Under the pieces are notes generated by a model, which saw only the letters and a program-made list of their open reading frames with translations, did not search any database and was not told the origin of the DNA. Position numbers and translations under genes: made by a program. Shown in pieces: positions 17,636-26,446 of a DNA stretch of 60,266 nt. Location: assembly GCA_964616275.1 (NCBI GenBank), contig CAZTUL010000005.1, forward strand, positions 1 through 60,266, in the 5' to 3' direction. This DNA comes from CAYZJV01 sp964616275. GTDB lineage: Bacteria > Spirochaetota > Spirochaetia > Sphaerochaetales > Sphaerochaetaceae. Within the stretch, counting starts at the first letter, position 1, and every line of letters starts with the position of its first letter.

Positions 17636-18553
17636 ATGCATCCGGTCGATCTCGAACTGGTGAATGATTACTGTGACTTCCTGCTCGTAGAACGGCGCGT
17701 GTCGTCGGCTACTGTCGTTGTGTATTCGAAGGAAGTAATGCGTTATCTCAATTATCTCCGCTCCCGCTCTGTTGCAATAGAAACGGTTGATACAGAGATT
17801 GTAGCTGCATATGTTATACACCGTGTAACTGAGCAACATGTGTCTCAGAGAACACAAGCAAAAATTCTCAGTACATTGCGATCGTTCCATAGATATGTGA
17901 ATGAGGCTTCGATACGTGAAGATGATCCGGTAGCTCTTGTTGATATGCCAAAAATTCCTTCAAATCTTCCTAAGAGTGTTTCGTATGATGCAGTAGACGC
18001 GATTCTTTCTGCGATTGATGTCACGAATGGTGATCCTTTGGCAATTCGTGATAAAGCTTTGTTTGAATTGATCTATTCCTGTGGCTTGAGAATTTCTGAA
18101 ACGTGCTCTCTCACAATGAGCGATTATCGTCAAGAGCAACACCTTATTCGAGTAATTGGAAAAGGTAATAAGGAACGACTGATTCCTGTTGGCGGCTATG
18201 CAGAAGAAGCACTTGATCTCTATATCCGTGAGGTACGGCCAACATTACTTGGAATGCATATTCACGAACAAGCCATTTTCCTTGGAAGGAGAGGGAAATC
18301 ATTGACAAGAGCTCTTGTATGGAAACGTTTTAAACAGTATTGCACAATCGCAGACGTGGATGCAAAGGTACATACACTGCGGCATTCCTTTGCTTCTCAT
18401 CTGCTGCGTGGTGGTGCTGATCTGAGAACTGTTCAAGAGCTCCTCGGTCATAGCGATATTAGGACTACCGAGATTTATACACACACTGAAACTGAAGATC
18501 TCTTACAAGCATACAGAACGTTCCACCCAGATGGGGACCCGGACGCTTTGTGA
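17636..18553 (+). CDS. xerD: Tyrosine recombinase XerD-like
   Basis: A 305-residue Xer-family site-specific recombinase. The N-terminal SAM-like core-binding domain starts near residue 5. The catalytic domain shows SCGLRISE (catalytic Arg), GKGNKERLIPVGG (catalytic Lys), HTLRHSFASHLL (HxxR), LLGHSDIRTTEIYTH (His and nucleophile Tyr). Xer proteins resolve chromosome dimers at dif during division, which fits the place directly after ftsZ. Because a second Xer gene lies 1 kb downstream next to hslVU, as codV/xerC does in Bacillus, I call this one XerD-like; which is C or D cannot be settled by eye. Confidence 0.88.
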   Translation: MHPVDLELVNDYCDFLLVERRVSSATVVVYSKEVMRYLNYLRSRSVAIETVDTEIVAAYVIHRVTEQHVSQRTQAKILSTLRSFHRYVNEASIREDDPVALVDMPKIPSNLPKSVSYDAVDAILSAIDVTNGDPLAIRDKALFELIYSCGLRISETCSLTMSDYRQEQHLIRVIGKGNKERLIPVGGYAEEALDLYIREVRPTLLGMHIHEQAIFLGRRGKSLTRALVWKRFKQYCTIADVDAKVHTLRHSFASHLLRGGADLRTVQELLGHSDIRTTEIYTHTETEDLLQAYRTFHPDGDPDAL

Positions 18554-18585
18554 TGCAGATTGCATGTTTGTAACGTATAGAAGGT

Positions 18586-19551
18586 ATGCAGCAAAATAAT
18601 TCGATTATAGCCGTGTACTGTATCCCCAATCTTACATTGCAGGAACGTCTAAAAATTGTACAGCTGAATCTCTCTCCACCGGAAATATTCTCGTTACATC
18701 CAAACGATTTAGGAATTCTCGTAGGGCAACAACGTTTCACCCATACATCTACCCAACACATTGAGCATCATTACAATCTGTTCATACGGTGGCTAGAACA
18801 GAAGGGACATGAGTATATATGGTACCAAAGTGCAGAGTATCCACGTCTATTACGGGAAATCTCCGACCCACCATTTCTTCTCACCTATATAGGGGATGTT
18901 TCCCATCCAGAACCGGTAATTTCCATAGTTGGAACACGAAATCCAAGTGAACGTGCACGCCTTTCTGCATTTTCACTCGGTTTACAATGTGCTGATTCCG
19001 ATACCTTAGTGGTATCAGGTTTTGCTCGGGGTATTGATCGATTAGTGCATGAAGGTGCAGTAGCGGCAAGGGGACGCACATGGGCAATTTTAGGCGGTGG
19101 TCTTGATGTATTATATAGAGGTTCATCCATTATGGATCGAATAATCTCATGCGGTGGTGCTGTCCTGAGTGAATTTCACCCAAATGCAGCTGCATTACGT
19201 TGGCATTTTCCTATTCGGAATCGGGTGATAGCAGGTCTATCTCCCACCACGGTGGTTGTTCAGGCACCGATTAAATCGGGAGCACTCATCACTGCAGACT
19301 ACGCATTGCGGGAGGGGCGTGATGTTCTTGTACACACTGAGGGGTTATCTGGCAGTGCAGGTGCAGGAAGTAGGAAATTGGCAGAGGATGGAGCTGATTG
19401 TATTACCAGTTTGAAAGATATTTCTGAACCATTGTATACTTCTTACCAATCTGCCCGTGAGCTGGCAATTATTCACTCAATCAAAGCAGAAACCTACCCA
19501 TTTCGATGTGGCACCTATCGATTAAAATTCATAAAGGGTCATACGTTGTAG
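18586..19551 (+). CDS. dprA: DNA processing protein DprA
   Basis: Loads RecA on single-stranded DNA taken up in transformation; widespread also in non-competent bacteria. The 321-residue protein has a helical N-terminus and the Rossmann-like DprA core: VISIVGTRNPSERA, TLVVSGFARGIDRLVHEGA, TWAILGGGLDVLY, LRWHFPIRNRVIAGLSPTTVVVQAPIKSGALITADYALREGRDVLVH. It has no C-terminal winged helix of the longer DprA forms. It lies between two Xer recombinase genes; dprA then xerC then hslVU resembles the Bacillus order. Confidence 0.92.
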   Translation: MQQNNSIIAVYCIPNLTLQERLKIVQLNLSPPEIFSLHPNDLGILVGQQRFTHTSTQHIEHHYNLFIRWLEQKGHEYIWYQSAEYPRLLREISDPPFLLTYIGDVSHPEPVISIVGTRNPSERARLSAFSLGLQCADSDTLVVSGFARGIDRLVHEGAVAARGRTWAILGGGLDVLYRGSSIMDRIISCGGAVLSEFHPNAAALRWHFPIRNRVIAGLSPTTVVVQAPIKSGALITADYALREGRDVLVHTEGLSGSAGAGSRKLAEDGADCITSLKDISEPLYTSYQSARELAIIHSIKAETYPFRCGTYRLKFIKGHTL

Positions 19552-19582
19552 AACCGGTTCTGTGCATGATATACTCACGGTA
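19546..19582 (+). promoter_or_regulatory. xerC promoter, probably leaderless, with palindrome in spacer
   Basis: TTGTAG (19546-19551), an 18-base spacer and an extended -10 (TGA then TATACT, 19570-19575) end six bases before the ATG at 19582; there is no Shine-Dalgarno sequence, so +1 would be the A of the ATG. A perfect 12-base palindrome AGAACCGGTTCT (19550-19561) fills most of the spacer and is a likely operator. Confidence 0.52.
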
Positions 19583-20511
19583 TGGATAATTCCAATCAGA
19601 TTGAAGTGGATGCGTATCTTAATTATATTCAGCATATTCGTAGACTTTCTGATCATACAATTATTTCGTATCAACATGATCTGAAACGATATTCAGAATT
19701 TTTGGCAGAACGAGACATCCATATTTACTCGGTAACTGCAATGGATGCTCGTCGATTCCTTGCGAATCTGATTCATGAGGGAAAGATTAAAAATCCCACT
19801 ATGAACAGAATTCTATCTACATTACGTGGGTTCTATCGGTATGCATTGCAAAAAAATCGATGTTCGGTGAATCCTTTTTCACGCATAGAGGGAAGTCCCC
19901 GCTATAGGAGGCTTCCGAATGTGCTCTCACAAGCTGAAGTAAAACGAATACTTGAATTTCCAATTATCTCATTTATGGATTTACGTAATTCGGTCATGTT
20001 TCATCTGTTCTATGCAACAGGATGCAGATTGTCTGAACTCTTGGATGCAAATATTGAGGATTTAGATCTTCAACAGGAACGAATGCTCGTTCGTGGAAAA
20101 GGAAATAAACAACGGTATGTATTTATAGATCCTTCAACAAGAATACTTGTTCAACGGTATCTGAATGAGAGAACACAATTTCTTGAGCAGTTCAGTACCG
20201 CAGAAGGGAAACACACACATGCTTTATTGCTGGGAAAACGTGGTAAACGGTTGTCGGCTTCGAGTGTCCATAGTATCTTTGAAAGGTATAGGCTCAAGTT
20301 GGGATTACATTCAAGGTTAACACCCCATATGTTACGCCACAGCTTTGCCACACATTTGTTAGACAATGATTCGGGGATACGTATAGTTCAACAATTGCTT
20401 GGACATGCATCGATTTCAACGACACAGATTTATACGCATGTTTCACATGAACGTATACGTACTGTGTATGAACAATGCCATCCCCATGGAAGGAAAAAAA
20501 ATGGAAATTAG
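19582..20511 (+). CDS. xerC: Tyrosine recombinase XerC-like
   Basis: A 309-residue Xer-family recombinase with an N-terminal core-binding domain (about 5-95) and a catalytic domain showing ATGCRLSELLD (catalytic Arg), GKGNKQRYVFI (Lys), PHMLRHSFATHLL (HxxR) and LLGHASISTTQIYTHV (His and Tyr). All catalytic residues are present. It directly precedes hslV and overlaps its start, the same order as codV-clpQ-clpY in Bacillus, which supports XerC. It works with the XerD-like protein encoded upstream on the dif site. Confidence 0.9.
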   Translation: MDNSNQIEVDAYLNYIQHIRRLSDHTIISYQHDLKRYSEFLAERDIHIYSVTAMDARRFLANLIHEGKIKNPTMNRILSTLRGFYRYALQKNRCSVNPFSRIEGSPRYRRLPNVLSQAEVKRILEFPIISFMDLRNSVMFHLFYATGCRLSELLDANIEDLDLQQERMLVRGKGNKQRYVFIDPSTRILVQRYLNERTQFLEQFSTAEGKHTHALLLGKRGKRLSASSVHSIFERYRLKLGLHSRLTPHMLRHSFATHLLDNDSGIRIVQQLLGHASISTTQIYTHVSHERIRTVYEQCHPHGRKKNGN

Positions 20512-21037
20512 AGGGACAACTATTATAGCTGTGCGTAGAGGAAATCTCGTAGCTATCGCGGGCGATGGACAAGTCACAGCAGGTGATGCAATTTTAAAGG
20601 GTAACGCGAGGAAAGTCCGTCGTATGATGGACGGTGCTGTGCTCTCGGGGTTTGCTGGTGCAACAGCAGATGCTTTTACTCTATATGAAATTATTGAAAA
20701 AAAATTAAAACAGTACCATGGTGATCTCACTCGTGCAGCTGTAGAAATGGCTAAAGAATGGCGGATGGATCGCAATCTGAGAAAACTTGAAGCAATGCTG
20801 CTCGTTGCAGATAAACACAAGACATTCCTCATTTCTGGGATGGGGGATGTTATTGAGCCAGAACATGACGTTATTGCTATTGGTTCAGGGGGTAATTTTG
20901 CTCTCGCTGCGGCAAGAGCCTTTATGGACTGTTCAGAACTCTCTGCGGCTGATATAGCGAGAAAATCGCTTGAGATAGCTAGTGAAATCTGTATATATAC
21001 GAATGGTTCCATTATTGTTGAACAACTTGAGGAGTAG
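20501..21037 (+). CDS. hslV: ATP-dependent protease subunit HslV
   Basis: Proteolytic core of the HslUV protease, a proteasome-beta-like Ntn hydrolase. The true start is the ATG at 20501 (AAGGA just upstream). The 178-residue product begins MEIRGTTIIAVRRGNLVAIAGDGQVTAGD; by comparison with other HslV proteins MEIRG is removed and the first Thr of TTIIAVR is the nucleophile. The GDGQVT and SGFAGATADAFTL blocks are standard. It overlaps the end of xerC and is three bases from hslU. Confidence 0.95.
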   Translation: MEIRGTTIIAVRRGNLVAIAGDGQVTAGDAILKGNARKVRRMMDGAVLSGFAGATADAFTLYEIIEKKLKQYHGDLTRAAVEMAKEWRMDRNLRKLEAMLLVADKHKTFLISGMGDVIEPEHDVIAIGSGGNFALAAARAFMDCSELSAADIARKSLEIASEICIYTNGSIIVEQLEE

Positions 21038-21039
21038 AT

Positions 21040-22404
21040 ATGAATTTAGATGAAATGACCCCTGCAGAGATTGTACGGGAATTAGATAAATATATTATTG
21101 GACAGCAGGAAGCAAAAAGAACTGTAGCAATAGCGTTGCGAAATAGAGCTAGAAGAAAACTGTTGCCCGAATCTATCCGTGAAGAAGTTTCCCCAAAGAA
21201 CATCATTATGATTGGGCCTACAGGAGTAGGTAAGACAGAAATTGCCCGTCGAATCTCAAAACTTGCAAATACCCCATTTGTAAAGGTAGAGGCGACAAAA
21301 TATACCGAAGTTGGGTATGTGGGAAGAGATGTTGAATCTATGGTGCGTGATCTTATGGGCACTGCTGTACAGATGACCAAGAAAGAATTGGCAGAACAGC
21401 GACGAGCTCAGGTTGAAAAACAGGTGGAAGAACGGCTGCTTGATCTTTTACTTCCCTCTGAATCATTTCCCGGAAAAAACCAAAACTCATCCAAAGACGG
21501 CACCGCACTTGAGGATGCTACGAAAGATACGCGTGAAAAGTTTCGACAGTTTTTAGCTGAGGGAAGATTTGAAGATCGTGAGGTGGAAATTACCGTATCA
21601 CGAAAAGCAGGTACTCAGGGAGTTGAATTGCTTGCCGGAGGGAATCTTGAAGATTTGGAACAAACCATACAGAGCCTCGGAAGTATTTTCGGCGGGAAGG
21701 GAAAGAAAAGAAAAGTCTCAATCAAACGTGCACGAGAAATTCTTATGGAAGAAGAGACTGAACGAAGTTTAGATCAGGAACAAGTTATTGAGATTGCAAA
21801 AGAGCGAGTCGAGCAAATGGGAATTATTTTTATTGATGAGATTGACAAGGTCGCTGGCAATAAGGGTGGACAACATGGTCCCGATGTTTCAAGAGAGGGT
21901 GTGCAGCGAGATATTCTTCCCATTGTTGAGGGGAGTAAAGTGAATACGAAGTGGGGTATGATTGATACGACTCATGTTCTGTTTATAGCAGCTGGAGCAT
22001 TCCACGTATCAAAACCAAGCGACCTGATCCCCGAACTACAAGGACGATTCCCGCTTCGGGTTGAGTTGAATGAGCTTACCAGTGGTGATTTCCTCAGGAT
22101 TCTCCAAGAACCTGAAAATGCGATAATCAAACAGTACATTGAATTGATGAAAACTGAAAACCTTCAACTTGTTTTCCAGGATGAAGCCTTACAAAGGGTA
22201 AGTGAAATTGCATATTCGGTGAATGCTGCGACAGAGAACATCGGAGCACGCAGACTTTATACTATTATGGAACGATTACTGGAAGAGATTTCATTCAATG
22301 CGTCGGAAATGAGTGGTCAAACAATAGAAATTGATGAAGCGTATGTACATGAGCGACTCGCGGAAATTCTTGATAATGAAGATTTGAGTAGGTATATCCT
22401 ATAG
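21040..22404 (+). CDS. hslU: HslU ATPase
   Basis: AAA+ unfoldase partner of HslV. The 454-residue protein has the N-terminal ELDKYIIGQQEAKRTVAIALRNR block, Walker A IGPTGVGKTEIARR, the pore-loop region TKYTEVGYVGRDVES, the long I domain (about 105-225), Walker B IIFIDEIDKVAG, the SREGVQRDILPIVEG sensor region, and the C-terminal LSRYIL tail that inserts into HslV. Length is normal. Confidence 0.97.
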   Translation: MNLDEMTPAEIVRELDKYIIGQQEAKRTVAIALRNRARRKLLPESIREEVSPKNIIMIGPTGVGKTEIARRISKLANTPFVKVEATKYTEVGYVGRDVESMVRDLMGTAVQMTKKELAEQRRAQVEKQVEERLLDLLLPSESFPGKNQNSSKDGTALEDATKDTREKFRQFLAEGRFEDREVEITVSRKAGTQGVELLAGGNLEDLEQTIQSLGSIFGGKGKKRKVSIKRAREILMEEETERSLDQEQVIEIAKERVEQMGIIFIDEIDKVAGNKGGQHGPDVSREGVQRDILPIVEGSKVNTKWGMIDTTHVLFIAAGAFHVSKPSDLIPELQGRFPLRVELNELTSGDFLRILQEPENAIIKQYIELMKTENLQLVFQDEALQRVSEIAYSVNAATENIGARRLYTIMERLLEEISFNASEMSGQTIEIDEAYVHERLAEILDNEDLSRYIL

Positions 22405-22425
22405 CCGGGGAAAGGGGTTATTCGA

Positions 22426-23607
22426 ATGAAGTACATCACAATTGTAGCTAAGGACTTTGAGGAGGCTGTACGGAAAGCTCGCGATCAGTATGGGCCTTCA
22501 CTGCGTATTCATAGTAGACGTGATGTACAGGGGAGAGGTGGCTTTTTATGGCTGGCTAAACGTACTCATGTTGAGCTCACCTGTTATCTTTCTGATGCTG
22601 ACTCTCAACCAGTCGATCGGAGCACTCCAGACAAACTGAAGTCTCAGGAATCTGAACTTGAGCAGAAGAACGATGTGGAACTGAACGTTGTAAAACAAGA
22701 AACACTCCCTCAACAGGATGTGGAACCTCCTGCTGTCTCCGATATTCAGATTCACCAGGAGCAGCTTATTGATCATGCCGTTGCTTTATTAACAGAAAAT
22801 GATTTCTCGACCAGTTTTATTGATGAGTTGCTTTCACTTTTACGTGAAGCTCTCTATGAATATCATGATGAAGTACCCTCACGTGAAGAATTTGAATTGA
22901 TTATCGTAGATAAAATTGTATCGCTCATAGAGATTGATCATGCTACACAACTCTCGCCTCCGCATGTTTTCGTGCTTGTTGGGCCTACTGGAATCGGTAA
23001 AACAACCACTATCGCTAAGATTGCAGCACTCTATGGATTACAGAAGGATCCAGAGTATAAGCGTTCTGTACACATGATCACCATTGATTCTTTTAGAGCT
23101 GGTGCATTTGAACAGCTTTCAGCATTCGGGGGGTCTCTCGGAATCGAGGTGGAGAAGGTAAATCATGAGGAGGATTTCTTTCGCGTACTTCAAAAAGCCG
23201 AATCTGCTGATCTCATTCTTGTTGATACCATCGGTAAAAGCCCTCGAGATGCCGATTTGGCAATAAAAATGAAGGCTCTTCTTTCGGTTCCGAAGCGGGA
23301 AGAAACACAGTTCTATCTAGCTATTTCCGGTGCTATGAAAACCGAAGATATTCGTCGTGCGATTGATCAGTACGCTTCTTTCGGTCTCACGAGTATAGTT
23401 GTGACGAAGATGGATGAAACTGAGACGTTAGGAAACGTATTAAGTGTCTGTAGAGAGCGCAGCATGCCAATATTATTCTTTACCGATGGACAGCGTGTAC
23501 CGAAGGACATACATAAAGCATCCGCTTCAACGATGCTGGGACAATTGCATGGTTTTTCACTCGATTTCCAAAACTTGTGGGTCAACCAAATCAAGGTTGA
23601 TCAATAA
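22426..23607 (+). CDS. flhF: Flagellar biosynthesis GTPase FlhF
   Basis: SRP-type GTPase that places or numbers flagella in other bacteria. The 393-residue protein has the FlhF-type N-terminal B domain (KYITIVAKDFEEAVRKARDQYGPSLRIHSRR), a variable acidic linker (about 65-130) and an NG domain with VGPTGIGKTTTIAKIAALYG (G1), DSFRAGAFEQL, DTIGKSPRDA (G3, altered from the usual DTAGRS) and TKMDETETLGN (G4). It is not FtsY because of this N-terminal domain. No flagellar genes are adjacent; it follows hslU and converges with the PBP gene. It suggests that the organism is motile. Confidence 0.83.
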   Translation: MKYITIVAKDFEEAVRKARDQYGPSLRIHSRRDVQGRGGFLWLAKRTHVELTCYLSDADSQPVDRSTPDKLKSQESELEQKNDVELNVVKQETLPQQDVEPPAVSDIQIHQEQLIDHAVALLTENDFSTSFIDELLSLLREALYEYHDEVPSREEFELIIVDKIVSLIEIDHATQLSPPHVFVLVGPTGIGKTTTIAKIAALYGLQKDPEYKRSVHMITIDSFRAGAFEQLSAFGGSLGIEVEKVNHEEDFFRVLQKAESADLILVDTIGKSPRDADLAIKMKALLSVPKREETQFYLAISGAMKTEDIRRAIDQYASFGLTSIVVTKMDETETLGNVLSVCRERSMPILFFTDGQRVPKDIHKASASTMLGQLHGFSLDFQNLWVNQIKVDQ

Positions 23608-25291
23608 GTTGTTGTACTGAATCAAATGTAAGAGTCTCCATTGCAGAAGATGCAATTTTTCCTTGCCTCACCATGTCTGCAATGATATTCCCAATCGCTG
23701 GAGCCGCAATATTGCTTCCCCAAATAGTAGATCCTTTTGGATTTGTTACACCGATATAGATGATGTATTTCGGATCTTCCAGAGGGACAATTGCCAATGT
23801 GCTTGCGAGAAAACTATCAGGCCCATAGGCTCCCGTAGCTGCATCTGTAATCTGAGCTGTTCCAGTTTTTGCACCAATTCTGACACCTTCCACGGCAATT
23901 CGAGAAGCAGTTCCACCCGTTTGTGCTGCTAACTCCATTCCTTGAAGTACTGTGTCGACTACTGTCTGAGATAAGAGAGAATCTACTGCAATTTGTGGTT
24001 GGTTGCTCAATAGTTCTTTACCATCATGAGACCAGATAGTCCGTATCATGTATGGTGACAGGACATGACCGTCTGTAGTTAACGCGGTTGCGGCAGTTAC
24101 GATTTGAAGGGGTGTAGCTGCAACCTCCTGCCCGAACGAAATCGTCGCTTTGCTTCTCCCTGACCAAGATGAAACCGGATTAAGTACACCAGAAATGGCT
24201 CCAGGCATTCCTGTTTCCCATATCCTGCCGAACCCAAAGTTTGATAGAGTTTCATAGAATTTGGTATCGTCAGTTTGCAAAGCCCAATGTGCAACAGCCC
24301 CATTGCATGAGTTCTGTATCATGCTTTCCGGTGTGATATTCCCATGAGCTGATACACATTGAATTGTTGTAAGCTCACCATTCGGCATCGTAAAGGAATA
24401 ACTTCCATCACAATAGAAAGGCTCATCAAAATGTGCCTGATCCGCTTTCAATTCAGCTGCAAGAGAGAATATTTTGAATACTGATCCAGGCTCATACATT
24501 GATGTGATGATTTTGTTCTGACGATATTCTGGTTCTGATAATTGATATTCATTCGGGTCGTACCAGGGAAAGGTCGCAGCCGCAAGAATTTCTCCCGTTT
24601 CAGCTCCCATAATAATTCCCGTAACACTATCTGGGAAATGTTCCCGATCAATGGAAACTACCTGTGTATCGAGCAGATATTGAAGATCCATATCGAGAGT
24701 TAACTGGAGAACGGCTCCCCATGTGATTGATGTGTCTATCTCAGGGTAGGGGAAAAGATATGATTCATACGCGAGCTCGAGCCCCTCTATCCCCCGGTTT
24801 TCCGTGTTGGTAAATCCAATAATTTGTGCTGCGTGATAATGCTGCGGATATAACCGGCCAAATTGCTTCTCAATCAGCAGACCTTTAAGCGGTTCCGAGT
24901 CCTGTAACAATATGAGCGATTCATATTCAGATGTCGATAATTTTCTTTTTACCGTATAGTAGGTTGATCGTTGTGATGCCTCTTTTACTATGACGTTTGG
25001 GTCAACTCCTACAAGAGGTCCAATTTTAGAGGCAACTATAGGGAGGTTTGGTATCTCACGGAGCAATAATGCACAAGAATAGTAGGGCACTTCAACAGCA
25101 AGAAGATTTCCATTTCTATCGATAATCGGTCCACGAACCACTTGGGTCGAAACAGGAGGGTCGACGTATGAGGATGTCTCTGAAGGAGTAAAGAATATTA
25201 CCCAAACTATCTTTATAAGAATAACTAAGGCAAACACCGCCGTAATTAAGGGAAGTATACGTGGGATTGCTCGTTTTTCTCTGGATACCAT
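23591..25291 (-). CDS. ftsI: Penicillin-binding protein 2/3 (FtsI-type transpeptidase)
   Basis: A 566-residue bitopic class B PBP that cross-links peptidoglycan. It has a cytoplasmic N-terminus, one membrane segment (about 11-33), a dimerisation region starting RGPIIDRNGNLLAV, and a transpeptidase domain with the three motifs: STxxK-type MYEPGSVFKIFS, SCN, and GAKTGTAQ. Because the dcw cluster upstream lacks ftsI and there are FtsW and FtsZ but no other class B PBP here, this is probably the septal FtsI rather than the elongation PBP2, but I cannot exclude the latter. It overlaps the end of flhF by 17 bases. No Shine-Dalgarno sequence precedes the ATG. Confidence 0.85.
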   Translation of the reverse strand: MVSREKRAIPRILPLITAVFALVILIKIVWVIFFTPSETSSYVDPPVSTQVVRGPIIDRNGNLLAVEVPYYSCALLLREIPNLPIVASKIGPLVGVDPNVIVKEASQRSTYYTVKRKLSTSEYESLILLQDSEPLKGLLIEKQFGRLYPQHYHAAQIIGFTNTENRGIEGLELAYESYLFPYPEIDTSITWGAVLQLTLDMDLQYLLDTQVVSIDREHFPDSVTGIIMGAETGEILAAATFPWYDPNEYQLSEPEYRQNKIITSMYEPGSVFKIFSLAAELKADQAHFDEPFYCDGSYSFTMPNGELTTIQCVSAHGNITPESMIQNSCNGAVAHWALQTDDTKFYETLSNFGFGRIWETGMPGAISGVLNPVSSWSGRSKATISFGQEVAATPLQIVTAATALTTDGHVLSPYMIRTIWSHDGKELLSNQPQIAVDSLLSQTVVDTVLQGMELAAQTGGTASRIAVEGVRIGAKTGTAQITDAATGAYGPDSFLASTLAIVPLEDPKYIIYIGVTNPKGSTIWGSNIAAPAIGNIIADMVRQGKIASSAMETLTFDSVQQLIDQP

Positions 25292-25297
25292 GGTACA

Positions 25298-25305
25298 AAT
25301 ATAGT
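25298..25305 (-). promoter_or_regulatory. -10 box of ftsI gene, probably leaderless
   Basis: On the minus strand TATATT (25298-25303) occupies positions -12 to -7 relative to the A of the ATG at 25291, so transcription would start at the ATG. The -35 region is poor. On the other strand TATAGT (25300-25305) overlaps the same bases and may serve the divergent LysM gene. Confidence 0.35.
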
Positions 25306-25345
25306 AATATGTAACAGCATCATTGTCGAGTGTAGGAAAGGTGAT

Positions 25346-26446
25346 ATGGGTTTTAGGGATAAGAACAGTTATGACGACATGGGCAGAGCAGACGGCAACA
25401 GACGTCGTGGTGGTGATCGTATGGATTCAAAGAGTCTACGAATCATCGTTTCTGTTGTAATCGTAGGCATTATACTCTGTATTGGGGTGGTGGTTCTCTG
25501 GCTCCTTTATTTTTCTACTTCTGAACCCGTAGTTGCCAATCAGTCAACTAATTTAATTGTTGAACCTATAGAGGCTGAACAGACTGTAGTACAACCACCT
25601 GCTTCTGCTCAAAATACTACCACAGAGCCAAGTGCACAAACCCTTTCAAGGACAACAGACACTACGATTGAGACACCGACACCCAATCGTCCTGTTACAC
25701 AGAGCCAAACTTCACAATCGGTATGGTATGTGGAACACGAAGTAGGGGAAGATGAATCTCTTGAATCAATTTCCGAAGCATATGAAGTGTCGCGAGAGAC
25801 AATCTTAAGTGTAAATGCAATTAAGAATCTTTCATCTATCAAGGCAGGCGTTGTCCTCAGAATCCCAAATCGGGATGGACAGCTATATACTGTACAGTCC
25901 GGAGATTCTCTTTCGATTATTACTAATAGATTCAACCCTACACTTGGTTGGAAAACTCTTCAGGAACTTAATGGACTAAAATCTGAAGTTATTTATCCAG
26001 GACAAAAGATATTTATTCCAAGTGCTCGAGTGGACGATGATGGATCACTTGCTTCCTATGACCGTTTCATTCGACCATCCGACGGACGTATAACTGGACT
26101 CTACGGTCAAACCGTTGTGTATGGAACCTCCGAGGAGATTGTAGTGTTACAAGGGATTTGGGTTGAAGGGAAAGCAGGTTCTCCTGTAAACGCTTCTGCT
26201 ACTGGGGTGGTTGTAGATGCAGGGAATGTTCCCGACGGAATGGGCCGATTTATCGTAATGTCTCATGAAAATGGATATAAGACTACCTATGCACATCTTG
26301 ATCAGATTATCGTAAAAGTCGGAGACCAGATTAAACAGGGTGAACCTGTTGGATACATGGGAAGTACCGGGAGTATCGGTAAAACAGCGCTCTATTTCTC
26401 CATCGAACAGGATGGAACAGCTCTTAATCCAGCAAACTTCTTTTAA
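25346..26446 (+). CDS. LysM and degenerate LytM (M23) domain protein, NlpD/EnvC-like
   Basis: A 366-residue envelope protein: short cytoplasmic N-terminus, one membrane anchor (about 31-54), a Thr/Gln/Pro-rich linker, two LysM repeats (about 128-176 and 178-226) that bind peptidoglycan, and a C-terminal M23-type domain (about 238-366). In active LytM peptidases HxxxD and HxH bind zinc. Here those places read QGIWVEG and ALYFSI, so the ligands are lost; only the YAHL histidine remains. Such dead LytM domains in EnvC and NlpD activate cell-wall amidases at the septum. Its place divergent from ftsI fits a division role, which is inference. AGGAAAGGTG precedes the ATG. The last bases overlap the secA end. 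Confidence 0.8.
   Translation: MGFRDKNSYDDMGRADGNRRRGGDRMDSKSLRIIVSVVIVGIILCIGVVVLWLLYFSTSEPVVANQSTNLIVEPIEAEQTVVQPPASAQNTTTEPSAQTLSRTTDTTIETPTPNRPVTQSQTSQSVWYVEHEVGEDESLESISEAYEVSRETILSVNAIKNLSSIKAGVVLRIPNRDGQLYTVQSGDSLSIITNRFNPTLGWKTLQELNGLKSEVIYPGQKIFIPSARVDDDGSLASYDRFIRPSDGRITGLYGQTVVYGTSEEIVVLQGIWVEGKAGSPVNASATGVVVDAGNVPDGMGRFIVMSHENGYKTTYAHLDQIIVKVGDQIKQGEPVGYMGSTGSIGKTALYFSIEQDGTALNPANFF

Noticed and set aside
17636..20511. Possible integrative element because two tyrosine recombinases lie close together
   Set aside because: Both are chromosomal Xer-type proteins in conserved housekeeping context (ftsZ, dprA, hslVU); no attachment repeats, relaxase or phage genes are present.
20443..21012. 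A 189-codon open frame on the minus strand
   Set aside because: It lies wholly opposite hslV, has low-complexity Ser/Ala/Ile-rich content typical of antisense reading, and no ribosome site.
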